From the NCBI GenBank assembly GCA_022791055.1, contig JAAVYI010000016.1:1-64000 (forward strand): DNA of 64,000 bases, in the 5' to 3' direction. Numbering within the stretch: position 1 is the stretch's first letter; each line of letters opens with the position of its first letter. Source of the stretch: Clostridia bacterium (GTDB lineage: Bacteria > Bacillota > Clostridia > Christensenellales > Pumilibacteraceae). This document shows, piece by piece, positions 53,001-61,493 of this stretch. The translations under genes were made by a program, and so were the position numbers. The notes under the pieces are model-generated. The model ran no database searches and was not told where the DNA came from. It saw only the letters and a program-made list of their open reading frames with translations.

Positions 53001-53144
53001 ATAGCCGAGTTGCGGACGGTATTGCTCGATATGCGCCGCCGTCGGCACGACCGCAGCCGATGCAGCCGTAGGCAAAGCGAGCGCGCCGCACATGGCGACG
53101 GCCGCAATCAGCAACAGTGCGATCAAACGTTTTTTGGATTTCAT
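50064..53144 (-). CDS. Membrane-anchored extracellular GH32 fructan hydrolase with levan-binding-like module
   Basis: 1026 residues with a signal peptide (cleavage near AASA). The GH32 five-bladed propeller has the nucleophile in GYTPNEHWNNDPNGLLY, the stabiliser in FRDPKVFW and the acid/base in WGECPDLFPL; a C-terminal beta-sandwich follows to about 560. Next are a Big-like domain (LYVGDTLTVLAGSPNRAFDA), a CBM66-like sandwich (about 700-860; VAFGFMFAAGDRYHTYYCANY), Ig-like parts and a C-terminal membrane helix (MIISIVAAVLIGCAAAAFAV) with a basic tail that anchors it. It would cleave levan or inulin at the cell surface. GAAAGGAG precedes the ATG, and a divergent LacI gene lies upstream. Confidence 0.92.
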   Translation of the reverse strand: MKSKKRLIALLLIAAVAMCGALALPTAASAAVVPTAAHIEQYRPQLGYTPNEHWNNDPNGLLYIPNASGDGGTYHMYYQYAVTGNRWDAMHWGHATSTDLVHWQEHNVAIEPLWAGDPAYLADDTVPTGPIFSGSAVYVSEEHKARGYKNEAGFYAIFTQPKTAEERDAEAAVEGTTDQRQTVAYSPDGETFAHTEFREVLKTANNLTVGDGDAAESIGLQYPGDFRDPKVFWSDALGKWMMVVGGGEVVQFVSDDLLDWDYVGSTGFWGECPDLFPLNTPDSLSEAFGAQTWVLLLSPEDKPQSHEYNGTSRETHEYPNEYYVLGTCDENGLFTAYEGETLRAFSFGFDSYAVQTFNNAPDGRRIGVSWAANWKTVDDYAEKGSGGLRDNWNGGMTMAYELTLEDVGGALMLARNPVRAFETLRQEVPLYKQTGVTVGASNVLDGVRASVAEIDVTLDVTDTTAKRVNLQLAVSEYEHTDIDYDIESMTLTVDRSRSSLSAKDTARYRIPYTTQLLPQDGKVRIHAYLDWGDLFVSGGKGEASANVAIFPSLFSNGMSLTSDGKIAADVAVYALDGIWDNGDDCAAFGSFYLSARDETLYVGDTLTVLAGSPNRAFDAAAVTYAADGDVVTVEKRGDGSLAVAANKVGRAVVTARYNGHEKQFAVTVLSGRAASDLAFTTTYAGKWVRDDGYVGSASGDGFVYTDDVFTDFSLSATVTARSDNAVAFGFMFAAGDRYHTYYCANYDYAAQQVKLWMSGGESIETYPLALRRGAPVRYAVTVKQGAITVAVNGQTVIATEHGLYEGGHLGLNVFNGAFAFDDIRIAPIYGAGESVRLPVGDAAFLVRNETDKTYLTADDYAVEDGVLSLKQTYVASLLGGKQYAFTVLFASGNTAAFTLDTYTAVQIFDSYRTLGSGDSLTLAMALGTATVEAVLLDGKPVEYALENSSLTLSGDVVAALKTGDHTLRIRTDQGALEYVFGFTVVPPAPVDRTGMIISIVAAVLIGCAAAAFAVYWIAAMKRKGRE

Positions 53145-53164
53145 ACAAAGCTCCTTTCGTTAAA

Positions 53165-53229
53165 TGGACAAACGGTTCGAAATGTGTTATACTGGTATCG
53201 AAACTGTCAAACGATTGTCACAAAGTTTC
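53165..53229. promoter_or_regulatory. Divergent control region of the GH32 and LacI genes
   Basis: On the plus strand TGGACA (53165-53170), a 17-base spacer and TATACT (53188-53193) drive the LacI gene. Around it lie TTCGAA (53177-53182), TGTCAAACGATTGTCA and an inverted pair GAAACT/AGTTTC (53200-53205 and 53224-53229), candidate LacI operators. No clean minus-strand promoter is seen; TATAAC near 53186-53191 is the best -10 candidate. Confidence 0.5.
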
Positions 53230-53253
53230 AAATCGTAAGAAAGGGTAACGAAT

Positions 53254-54225
53254 ATGGCAAGTATCAAGGATGTGGCGCGTATCGCGGGCGTAACGCCGAC
53301 GACGGTATCGCGCGTACTGAATAACCGCGGCTATATCAGCGAAAACACGCGCAAGCAAGTCTATGACGCCATGCAACAGCTTAACTATCAGCCCAACCGC
53401 ATCGCGCGTTCGTTGCAAAGCAGTAAGTCGGACATCATCGCGATCTTAGTCCCCGACTCCGGGTCGATGTTTTACAGCGGGCTGATCAGCCAAGTCGAAT
53501 GGCAGTGCCGCAAACGCGACAAACGTCTGCTGCTTTGCAACAGCTACACCGACCCCAAGCTCGAGCACGAATACATTCGCATCCTCAACGGCCAAGGCAT
53601 CGACGGCCTGATCGTCTGCTCGCATACGCTCGACATCGAACACTACGAACGCGTGCCGTTCAAACTGGTCACGTTCGATCGCGTGCTGCCCAATATCCCG
53701 ATGGTCGCGTCCGACAACTTCGCCGGCGGACAGATGGCGGCCAAACGCCTGATCGACAAGGGCTGTACGCGCCTACTGCATATCTCCGGCCCGATGACCA
53801 ACGCGCGCCTGGCCGGTCACGACCGCTATCGCGGCTTTGCCGACTATTGCAACGCGCACGGCGTCAGCTACGAACTGTTCCAGACCGAGGATAAATTCGG
53901 CTACAACTACTACGCGTCGTTCGTCGCCGACCGCTTGCAAAATAAACTGACACAGTTCGACGGCGCGTTTTGCTCGAACGATATGTTGGCCTATGCGCTT
54001 TATCGCCATGCCGTGTCGCAGGGCCTATGCGTGCCGCAGGACTTGAAGATCGTCGGCTTCGACAACTCGCAGTTCGTGCGGATCTTAGCCGATCCCAAGA
54101 TCACCGTCGTCGCGCAGGACGAAACCGCAATCGCCGAGGCCCTTGTGCGCAACCTGCTGTCTTCCGAAACCGCCGCGCCGATTACCACCGTGCCGGTGCG
54201 CCTCGTCGAGGGGACGACGGCCTGA
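53254..54225 (+). CDS. LacI-family regulator of the fructan locus
   Basis: 323 residues. The N-terminal helix-turn-helix and hinge MASIKDVARIAGVTPTTVSR, VLNNRGYISENTRK and LNYQPNRIARSL are canonical. The periplasmic-binding-protein-like sensor domain has IAILVPDSGSMFYSGLISQVE, DGLIVCSHTLD, VASDNFAGGQMAAKRLIDKG and KIVGFDNSQFV. It sits between fructan genes read in the other direction, so it most likely represses the GH32/fructokinase and transporter units and is released by a fructose-derived sugar. AGAAAGGG precedes the ATG. Confidence 0.9.
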   Translation: MASIKDVARIAGVTPTTVSRVLNNRGYISENTRKQVYDAMQQLNYQPNRIARSLQSSKSDIIAILVPDSGSMFYSGLISQVEWQCRKRDKRLLLCNSYTDPKLEHEYIRILNGQGIDGLIVCSHTLDIEHYERVPFKLVTFDRVLPNIPMVASDNFAGGQMAAKRLIDKGCTRLLHISGPMTNARLAGHDRYRGFADYCNAHGVSYELFQTEDKFGYNYYASFVADRLQNKLTQFDGAFCSNDMLAYALYRHAVSQGLCVPQDLKIVGFDNSQFVRILADPKITVVAQDETAIAEALVRNLLSSETAAPITTVPVRLVEGTTA

Positions 54226-54252
54226 TACTTGCTTGTCAAGGTGCGCTTTTTC

Positions 54253-54290
54253 GCCGCGACCGACCTATTCGGCCGCGGCTTTTATCTTGC
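54253..54290. terminator. Terminator between LacI gene and the 1628-residue gene
   Basis: GCCGCGACCGA and TCGGCCGCGGC form an imperfect stem followed by TTTTATCTT on the plus strand. Confidence 0.5.
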
Positions 54291-54293
54291 GCT

Positions 54294-57200
54294 TTATGCC
54301 GCCGGTTGCAAGGCAAGCGTAAACGAAAGTACTGCGCTTGCCAGTCCGTGCCCGCCCGAAAAATTCTCGAAATGGATCGCGATATACTCGCCCGCGCGCA
54401 ACTCGATCGTATCGTCAAACGATTCGGCCGTCCCGATCCACTTCCGTTCGGACAGTTCGTTGCCCGCCCCCACAAATACGCGGCCGTTGGTTTTGCTGTC
54501 TCCCGTATAGTTTGCCGTCAATCGATATTTCCCGGCGGTCTGGGTTTGGAACACCAATGCAATGCCGCTGTTGTCCGACGATAAAACCAGCGCACCGTCG
54601 GCGCCTGTCACCGACTCGCCGTCGCCCAACTTCAGATTGCCGTTATCGTCGTTGTACGCAAGCATGGTATCGAACAGCAACCGTGTCGGCTCCCAGGTAA
54701 TGCCGCTACGGTAGACCGTCCACAAGCCGCTACCGTTCAGCACGTCGGCCTGGGTGGTGCTTGTAACGGCGTTCTGCGGCTCCAGGCGTTCGATCGCGCG
54801 CCGCAACGCGCTTTCGGCGCGGTACACTTCGCCCGCCGTAGGCTCCGCTTTGTCCAGTACGCTTTGCGCAACCGTTTTGGCCGCGGTGAGTGCGGCAAAA
54901 CTTTCGGCCGTGTAGTCGTCCGCATTCTTTTCGCCCGCCTCGTCCGCCAAGGCCTGTAGCCGACTTTTGTCTACGGTGAGCGCGTCGTTACAGCCGATTT
55001 GCAACGTCAGTTTGGAATCGGTGGCCGCGCCGCCCACGTCGCGCAGCACCAGCAACACGGCGTCGCCGGCTTGCAAGGTAAATTCTTTGTCGATCGTGTG
55101 CGCCGCTCCGACACGGTATGTATTCCAGTTTGCAATATGCTCGTAACGGCCGTCGGCGCGCAAGATCACGTAGGCCACGCACGCCTCCGCGCCGTCGCCG
55201 ATATACTCGATCTGCCCGCGCAATGCGTATGTGTGCTCGGCCGCGCTGTAGTTGCGGTACGCCACCGTCGCGCCGCTCGTTTTCCACAGTTCGACGCCGA
55301 CGGTCGTTTCGCCGTCTTTGTACGCGCCGTCGCTATACTTAAGCTCGACGCGCGCACCGCCCGCGTTGTAGTCGTCCCAGTTGGTCGGCGCAATCCGATA
55401 GAACGCCCAGCCGCTATTACCTTGCCCGTCCGAAAAGTCTGCCGCAAAATCGGCGACCTTGACCGTCACGCCGCGCATCGCCGCGACCAGCGCAGCCGTC
55501 GCCGCGGTCAGCGTTTCGCTCGTCGCATTCGCTTGCGCCGCCACGTCTTTCGCCTGCTTAAGCGCCGCCGCAAACGCCGCCGCATCGCCCAGCAAAGGCT
55601 TGCCCTCGATCGCCTCCGCCGACGCAATCGCCGCGTCCAGTTCGGCGCGCGCCGCCGACGTGTCGAGCTGTAAGCCGCTTACGGCGTCTTTGAGCGCCCG
55701 AACGGCCGCCGCCACTTCCGAATACGTCTTGCGCGTGTCCGCCATGTCTCGCACGAAGTTTTCGGCGTCGGTGATCGCCGTAGTCAGCCGATTAAAGCTG
55801 TCGGGCGTATAGCGTCCGTCGTCGTTGCCGATCGCTTTGGCTTTTTCCAGCTCGGCCACCAAAGCCGTGCCCCGAATCTCGATCTCGTCGGTCGAACGCA
55901 CTTGCATCGAAAGCGTACAGCCCGCGCCGTTGTTGTCGAAGAACATGACGGCAATGCGGTCGTTCGGCTGTAAAACGAACCCTTTGTTCGGTAACGCGAA
56001 CGTCCCGTTCACTTTGCCGTCGGTCACTTTTTCGTAACTGCCGTCGGCGCGCAGCACCCACATGCGGATATAGGCGTTGCCCGTCACCGCACCGCTGACA
56101 CCGACTGCCAGCGTGCCGCCGCTTAAGTTACACCAAGCAACGGTAGCCTCGCCGTGTATCGTGCCGCTTGCGTCGATGCCCTTGCCGCTGTTGCCCCAAC
56201 CGTATGCGCTTTTCTCCAGTTCGGCCGCATCGCCGGGGTGCTCGTTGTCGCCCCACACGTAACCTACGTCAAGATATTGCCAGCCGTAATCGCCCTGCCG
56301 ATCGACGTTATAATCGGCGGCGTGATCGGCGATCGGCGGCGCGGTCGGGTCGAACGGCACGGTCGAATTGCCCTTGCCGATCTTGACATGATAATTGCCG
56401 TCGCTCTCGCCCATGGCTCTGCCCGCCGCGCGCACCGCCAGCGCGACCGCATCGCCGCCCTTGACTTCGATCCCGGTCAGCGTGATTTCCGTCCGCCCGG
56501 CCTCCTTTAAAAATACGTCGCGTAACAGCGTGCGGTTTCGTAAAACTTGTACTTGCACGTTTTCCGAATGGCTCTCGTAATCGGCGACAAAATCGATAAA
56601 CCCGTCGGCCGGCGCGACCCACACGACCGCCGTCACGTAGCCGCCGCCCTGCTTCATGTAGTCGGCCTTGATCTCGAGCGCGTCGCTCGCTTCGGGCGCT
56701 TTGTGCTTGTATTCCCACACTTCGCCGTTGGTGTTGTATTCGGTCATCGGTTTCAGCTCGTCGCCCGCCTTGCCGTATGCGTAGACAAAACCGTTTTTAC
56801 CCTGCTCGCCGAACACATGGCCGTTCATTTCCACCGACATTTCCCGCTCGCCCGTAAACTCAACCCCGGCAAACGTCGGCACGGTTTCGGCCGTGATATT
56901 GCACGGCGTCGGCGCCGGCGCGGTATACGTCCCCACGCCTGCGGCAAACGTATCAGTACTCCCCCCCCCGCAGATTTGCAGCGCAATGCTGTGCGCGCCG
57001 ATCGACGCGGGGAATTTGCCGTAACCGAGCGCGGCCGACAGCGTTTCGCCTGCTTGCAACCGCACCGCGCCGCGCAGCGTAACCAGTCGCGCGGCCTCGC
57101 TGATCGGTGCGCGCGCCCCGTCGCCCACCTCGAACATCGGGTCGCCGTCGATCGCTCCGCCGTAGTACATGGTCGCCACATACTCGTATACACCGCTCGC

Positions 57201-59180
57201 CCCGGCCGTGTAACCGACGGTGCCGTTGTCGGCCGCCTCCGCCTTAACCGCGGCCGCAAACGGCCGTTTGTCGGTTTCGAAAGATACGTTCGTCCAAACG
57301 TCGACCGCCGTATCGGCCGTCAGTTCGACGGTGAGCGCGTCGCCCTTATACGCCAACGTATCGGCACGCACCTGTAAAACGGTGTTCGCTTCCGCAACGT
57401 ATTCGCCGAGCGTGTTGCCGCCCAGCTTGATCGCCGCGCGCACCGCCGTCTGCGCGTACACCGCCGCGGTACAGCGCACGAAGTTGTCCGCGTCGAGCGT
57501 ATAGCGCAGGGTCGCCGGCGCGTCGGGCGCAACGGCGAGCATGTTGACGTTGCCTTTTTGTTCCGCCCCGCGTTCGGTGACGGTCAGATTGCCGTAGCCG
57601 GCGGCCAGCGTGTCTGCGTAGCCCGACGGCGTGTACAAATGAAAATCTTGCATCGTCACACTGCCGCCGAGCGCGTACACCGCCAGCTTTTTATTGCCGA
57701 TGTTGCGAATGCGCGACGTGAACGCCACGCTGTTGTTGACGTACACCGTCACCGTCGAGCCTTCGACCAACAGCGTAATGTCGTATGTCTCGCCGGGCGT
57801 CAAGCGGATATTTTTGGCGCAAAGCTCTTGCTGCCCCGCCATCGCGCTGCGCATTTTGTCGGCGTGCGGCACAAACGCCACCTCGATAATGTTGGCGGTG
57901 TTGGAGCTGACCCCCAGCGCGAACCCGAACTCGCTTACGTCACTATCAAAGGTCGCCGTCGTATGCAACAGATACGACGAGTATTCGCCGCCGATGATGT
58001 GATAATCCTTGCTTTCGGCGATCATGTCGAACCCGTTGTACGCCTCGAGCGCGCTGTCGAGCTTGCGTTCGACCGAATAATGATTGCGTACCGACTGCGG
58101 CAACGCGACCGAAAGCGAACCGTCGGGGTTTTGCAACAGCTGATGCACCAGTAAGTTGCCGCCCCACAAATACTGCCAACCGATGTTGGAATTTTTCTGT
58201 CGGATCCAGCCGGCCAAATAGGTGTTCGTGCCGTCTTGAATCGACTTCGCCGCATAAAAAGCGTGGCTGTCGAGCGACGCGTCGGCGTATTGCACGAACG
58301 GCCCGTCCAACCGATCCGCCACGGCGTAAAAGACTTTGCCGCGACTGCCGACGGCTGCCTCGACCGCGTTCTCGCCGTCGTTGCCGCCGTTCGACGTGTC
58401 TTGCACCGAATAGGTCAAATACCATTTGTCCCCCATCGGAAACACGTCGCAGCATTCGAGAACGTTGGCGCCGAACTGCGTATCGGTGTACACCACGCCG
58501 CCGTACGTCACGCTCGATAAGTCGAGCGAAACGCGGAACTCGGCGATCACCGGCTCGCCGCCTTTACGCGCCGACAGGAACAGCACGAACTGCCCGTTCT
58601 CGCGGTCGTACACAGCCTCGGGGTCGCGGAAGTCCCAACCGTCGAGGTCGCAGCCGTCGACCGACGCCGCCGTAAACATAAAGTCCGACACCTTTTCGAA
58701 ACGGTCGATATTGCCGACCGATCTTGCGACCATCACCGCCTCCGGATTGTCCTTTTTGAAACCGGTATAGAAAAAATAATAGTCGCCGCCGGCCTCGACA
58801 ATACTGCCCGTGCCGATCATCGCGTCCTGCGCGTTCGACGCGCCGGGAGAAAGCGCCTCGCCCTTGTCCTCGTAATGCACGAAATCGGTCGTGTCCACGC
58901 GGTACACGGGGTGATTGCTCGTCTCCGCCAAATAGAAAAAGCTGTATATCCCGTCGTGGTAATACGGCATCACGTCGCCGATATTGACGTCCCCGTTTTT
59001 AAACCGCGTGCGGTACTGCGCCATCGACTCCAACCCCGCCGCCGTCTCCGACGACAGATCGATGTCGCCGTACTCCAGCTCGGTCGGCGTCGGCGTCTTT
59101 TGGGAACACGCCGCCAAGATCGAACATAGCGCCACCAGCGCCAAAAGCGCCGTCATCCATTTTCTGCCCTTCTTCATCAA
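54294..59180 (-). CDS. Very large GH32-like lipoprotein with multiple binding modules
   Basis: 1628 residues. The signal peptide ends with lipobox ILAAC (Cys25). Residues ~55-350 form a GH32/GH43-type propeller, with GDVNIGDVMPYYHDGIYSFF in place of WMNDPNG (Asp69), WDFRDPEAVYD (RDP motif) and NVLECCDVFPMGDKWYLTYS (EC motif), so the three acidic positions are kept. A concanavalin-like sandwich follows (about 370-530), then several beta-sandwich units with repeated wording (GYVWGDNEHPGD, AFYRIAPTNWDDYN). Two FIVAR-like helical repeats (VAAAVRALKDAVSGL, VYRAESALRRAIERL) lie in the last 500 residues. It probably binds and cuts fructan at the surface. The first GH32 motif is unusual. Confidence 0.85.
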   Translation of the reverse strand: MMKKGRKWMTALLALVALCSILAACSQKTPTPTELEYGDIDLSSETAAGLESMAQYRTRFKNGDVNIGDVMPYYHDGIYSFFYLAETSNHPVYRVDTTDFVHYEDKGEALSPGASNAQDAMIGTGSIVEAGGDYYFFYTGFKKDNPEAVMVARSVGNIDRFEKVSDFMFTAASVDGCDLDGWDFRDPEAVYDRENGQFVLFLSARKGGEPVIAEFRVSLDLSSVTYGGVVYTDTQFGANVLECCDVFPMGDKWYLTYSVQDTSNGGNDGENAVEAAVGSRGKVFYAVADRLDGPFVQYADASLDSHAFYAAKSIQDGTNTYLAGWIRQKNSNIGWQYLWGGNLLVHQLLQNPDGSLSVALPQSVRNHYSVERKLDSALEAYNGFDMIAESKDYHIIGGEYSSYLLHTTATFDSDVSEFGFALGVSSNTANIIEVAFVPHADKMRSAMAGQQELCAKNIRLTPGETYDITLLVEGSTVTVYVNNSVAFTSRIRNIGNKKLAVYALGGSVTMQDFHLYTPSGYADTLAAGYGNLTVTERGAEQKGNVNMLAVAPDAPATLRYTLDADNFVRCTAAVYAQTAVRAAIKLGGNTLGEYVAEANTVLQVRADTLAYKGDALTVELTADTAVDVWTNVSFETDKRPFAAAVKAEAADNGTVGYTAGASGVYEYVATMYYGGAIDGDPMFEVGDGARAPISEAARLVTLRGAVRLQAGETLSAALGYGKFPASIGAHSIALQICGGGSTDTFAAGVGTYTAPAPTPCNITAETVPTFAGVEFTGEREMSVEMNGHVFGEQGKNGFVYAYGKAGDELKPMTEYNTNGEVWEYKHKAPEASDALEIKADYMKQGGGYVTAVVWVAPADGFIDFVADYESHSENVQVQVLRNRTLLRDVFLKEAGRTEITLTGIEVKGGDAVALAVRAAGRAMGESDGNYHVKIGKGNSTVPFDPTAPPIADHAADYNVDRQGDYGWQYLDVGYVWGDNEHPGDAAELEKSAYGWGNSGKGIDASGTIHGEATVAWCNLSGGTLAVGVSGAVTGNAYIRMWVLRADGSYEKVTDGKVNGTFALPNKGFVLQPNDRIAVMFFDNNGAGCTLSMQVRSTDEIEIRGTALVAELEKAKAIGNDDGRYTPDSFNRLTTAITDAENFVRDMADTRKTYSEVAAAVRALKDAVSGLQLDTSAARAELDAAIASAEAIEGKPLLGDAAAFAAALKQAKDVAAQANATSETLTAATAALVAAMRGVTVKVADFAADFSDGQGNSGWAFYRIAPTNWDDYNAGGARVELKYSDGAYKDGETTVGVELWKTSGATVAYRNYSAAEHTYALRGQIEYIGDGAEACVAYVILRADGRYEHIANWNTYRVGAAHTIDKEFTLQAGDAVLLVLRDVGGAATDSKLTLQIGCNDALTVDKSRLQALADEAGEKNADDYTAESFAALTAAKTVAQSVLDKAEPTAGEVYRAESALRRAIERLEPQNAVTSTTQADVLNGSGLWTVYRSGITWEPTRLLFDTMLAYNDDNGNLKLGDGESVTGADGALVLSSDNSGIALVFQTQTAGKYRLTANYTGDSKTNGRVFVGAGNELSERKWIGTAESFDDTIELRAGEYIAIHFENFSGGHGLASAVLSFTLALQPAA

Positions 59181-59237
59181 AAACGACCTCCTTGCCGTAA
59201 AATCGACTGCACGCGCCTCACGCGCGCATTGTCCCCA

Positions 59238-60569
59238 CTACTCGCCTACGATTTGCGCCGCTTTCATCGTGTAAGCGCGCACGTCCGTAACGCGGCCTTC
59301 TTTGAGCGAAAACAGCTTTTCGGGCTTCTCGCTGCGGTACATGCGCACGCTGACCGCGGCCACGCCGTCGACGAAAATTTCCGTCGCCGAACCGTCTACC
59401 AAAATATCGAACTTGTGCTTGTTGCCGCCCAAGCGAATGCGCTCTTCGGTTTCGTCCGCGTCCGGAAACCGCGACACACGGTCGACGACGATCTCGCCCC
59501 CGCGCACCCGCAAGGTCAGATATTCGCGCTCGCCTTCGGTCAACCGCACGCGGCAATCGCCTTCGCTGACAAACGAAAGGCGCGCGCGCACGCTGTCGGA
59601 CACGATCTCGTCTCCGCTGACCGGCAGCGCACGGTCCTGTAAATGCTTGACGGCGTCGATCGGCGCGATATGCAGCCGATACTGCTCGTCGATATGTACG
59701 TTGCGAGGGATCGACAGGCAGCCGCTGTACGTGCCGTCCGGCGCGTCGCCCCGCTCGAGATTTTCTTGCAACCACCCGTACAGTACGGCCGCGCCCGTCT
59801 CCGACGCGGAAAGGTTGGTCGCGTAATAACAGTGCTCCGACCAGTCCACCACGCCGCGGCTGCGCTCCCAAAGCCGCATACCGTCGAAGTCGCCGGCGAT
59901 GTACTTGACTTTTCGGTCGGTCATCGTCGAGTAAATGAGCGCGGCTTTGCCGTTTTCGATCAGCATGTTCGGGCATTCGATCACGTGATCCTTTTCGGTG
60001 GCCAGCACCGTTTTAAATTCCCATTCGGTACAGTCCGCGTTTTTGGCGCGGTACAGCAGCACGCTGTTCTCGCTCTTGCCGTCTTGCCAGCAAATGCCGC
60101 TCAGCAGCAGATACACGCCGTCCTGATACGAAAATATAAACGGATCGCGCCACTCATGCACCGGAAACGGCTGGCTGCGTTGATCGAGATCTTTTTCGTA
60201 CAGCCGCTCGATGACGCTGAAATCGGCGTTGGCGCGGGCAAATCGCTGCCGCGCGTGCTGTTGGATCGCCCACGGCTCGTAGCCGATCGACGTGTACGCC
60301 AGCAAATAGCCGTCGCTTTGCGGATACGCGCAACCCGAAAAACAGTACTGTTCGCCCTTGTGCGTTTCGGGCGCCAGCTTGATCCCTTTGCGCTTCCAGT
60401 GAATCAAATCGGTACTGGTCGCATACGCCCACTGAATATTGCCCCATGTGCTGCCTTCGGGGTTGTACTGATAAAACAGATGATACACGCCGTCGCGGTA
60501 CACGGTGCCGTTCGGGTCGTTCATCCAGTTCTTGACCGGTGCGAAATGATAATTCGGTTTGTTTAACAT
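59238..60569 (-). CDS. Cytoplasmic GH32 beta-fructosidase (sucrose/fructo-oligosaccharide hydrolase)
   Basis: 443 residues and no signal peptide, so it acts in the cytoplasm on imported oligosaccharides. GH32 motifs are complete: NYHFAPVKNWMNDPNGTVYR (nucleophile Asp), HEWRDPFIFSYQD (stabiliser) and VIECPNMLIENGKAALIYS (acid/base Glu). The C-terminal sandwich ends with the usual EIFVDGVAAVSVRMY. It lies between the surface GH32 lipoprotein and the permease genes. ScrB/SacA-like enzymes act on sucrose-6-phosphate in PTS systems; here, with an ABC importer, a non-phosphorylated substrate is more likely. Confidence 0.92.
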   Translation of the reverse strand: MLNKPNYHFAPVKNWMNDPNGTVYRDGVYHLFYQYNPEGSTWGNIQWAYATSTDLIHWKRKGIKLAPETHKGEQYCFSGCAYPQSDGYLLAYTSIGYEPWAIQQHARQRFARANADFSVIERLYEKDLDQRSQPFPVHEWRDPFIFSYQDGVYLLLSGICWQDGKSENSVLLYRAKNADCTEWEFKTVLATEKDHVIECPNMLIENGKAALIYSTMTDRKVKYIAGDFDGMRLWERSRGVVDWSEHCYYATNLSASETGAAVLYGWLQENLERGDAPDGTYSGCLSIPRNVHIDEQYRLHIAPIDAVKHLQDRALPVSGDEIVSDSVRARLSFVSEGDCRVRLTEGEREYLTLRVRGGEIVVDRVSRFPDADETEERIRLGGNKHKFDILVDGSATEIFVDGVAAVSVRMYRSEKPEKLFSLKEGRVTDVRAYTMKAAQIVGE

Positions 60570-60617
60570 GTTGCAACTCCTTGTCGCATCGCATATCGTT
60601 TATTGTACGGTGTAGAA

Positions 60618-61493
60618 TCACATATCCTTCATGCCTTGCGTCGCTATACCCTGAATGTAGTATTTCTGTAAGAACAGGAACAAAATGACGATGGGCAGCG
60701 TGCAGACGGTCAAGGCGGCCATGAACTGCCCGTAGTGTTCGGCACGCGAATTGAAGTCGGCTATGGCAATCTGAATGTTCCACAGGTTCGAATTGGTCAG
60801 CGTCAGCATCGGCCAGTAATAGTCGCTCCACTTGCCGAAAAACTCCAAGATAAACACGGTGACGAATACCGGCGTCGCCATCGGCAGCACGATGCGGAAA
60901 AATACCGTAAGCGGCTTGCAGCCGTCGATTTCGGCCGCCTCGATGACGGCGTTCGGAACGCCGGTGAAAAACTGCCGAAACATAAAGATATAAAAGCAGC
61001 TCATCGCGCTCGGCAAGATAACGGCAAACGGCGTGTTGAGCAGTTGCAGTTTGGCGACCACCATATACAGCGAAAGCGTGATCCCCTCGAACGGGATCGT
61101 CAGCATGATGACGATGAACATGATGAGCGCGTTGCGGCCTCGAAACGGGATCTTGGCCAGCGCATACCCGGCAAGCGAATTGACGATCAGCACAAGCACG
61201 ACCGTGCCGAGCGCGTACAAAAGCGTGTTGAGTAAATAGCGCACCATGGGTATGCGCGTGAACACCGCTTGAAAGTTGCCGAACGAAAGCGTTTTGGGCA
61301 GAAATTCGGTGATCGAAGTGATCTGACTGCCGAGCGCCTGAATGGGGTTGAACGCCGTGACAAACATCCACAACAGCGGCGAGATGAACAGCACGCCGAG
61401 AACGATATTGACGACGTACTGCGCGACAAGCGCCGCCGTCTTGCGCGCTTTTGCGCCGCGTTGTCCGGCATAAACAAGTTCGGTTGTCGCCAT
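60618..61493 (-). CDS. ABC sugar transporter permease, MalG-like
   Basis: 291 residues from MATTELVYAGQRGAKARKTA at 61493, whose ATG shares a base with the previous stop (TAATG). Six membrane helices are visible and the EAA loop that contacts the ATPase is IEAAEIDGCKPLTVFFRIVL. The C-terminal QGIATQGMKDM is typical of MalG-type subunits. The longer frame to 62153 overlaps the other permease and is not real. No ATPase gene is nearby, so a shared MsmX-like ATPase elsewhere is expected. Confidence 0.93.
   Translation of the reverse strand: MATTELVYAGQRGAKARKTAALVAQYVVNIVLGVLFISPLLWMFVTAFNPIQALGSQITSITEFLPKTLSFGNFQAVFTRIPMVRYLLNTLLYALGTVVLVLIVNSLAGYALAKIPFRGRNALIMFIVIMLTIPFEGITLSLYMVVAKLQLLNTPFAVILPSAMSCFYIFMFRQFFTGVPNAVIEAAEIDGCKPLTVFFRIVLPMATPVFVTVFILEFFGKWSDYYWPMLTLTNSNLWNIQIAIADFNSRAEHYGQFMAALTVCTLPIVILFLFLQKYYIQGIATQGMKDM

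Noticed and set aside
59643-60566. 307-residue plus-strand frame
   Set aside because: It is antisense to the cytoplasmic GH32 gene, which has all catalytic motifs.
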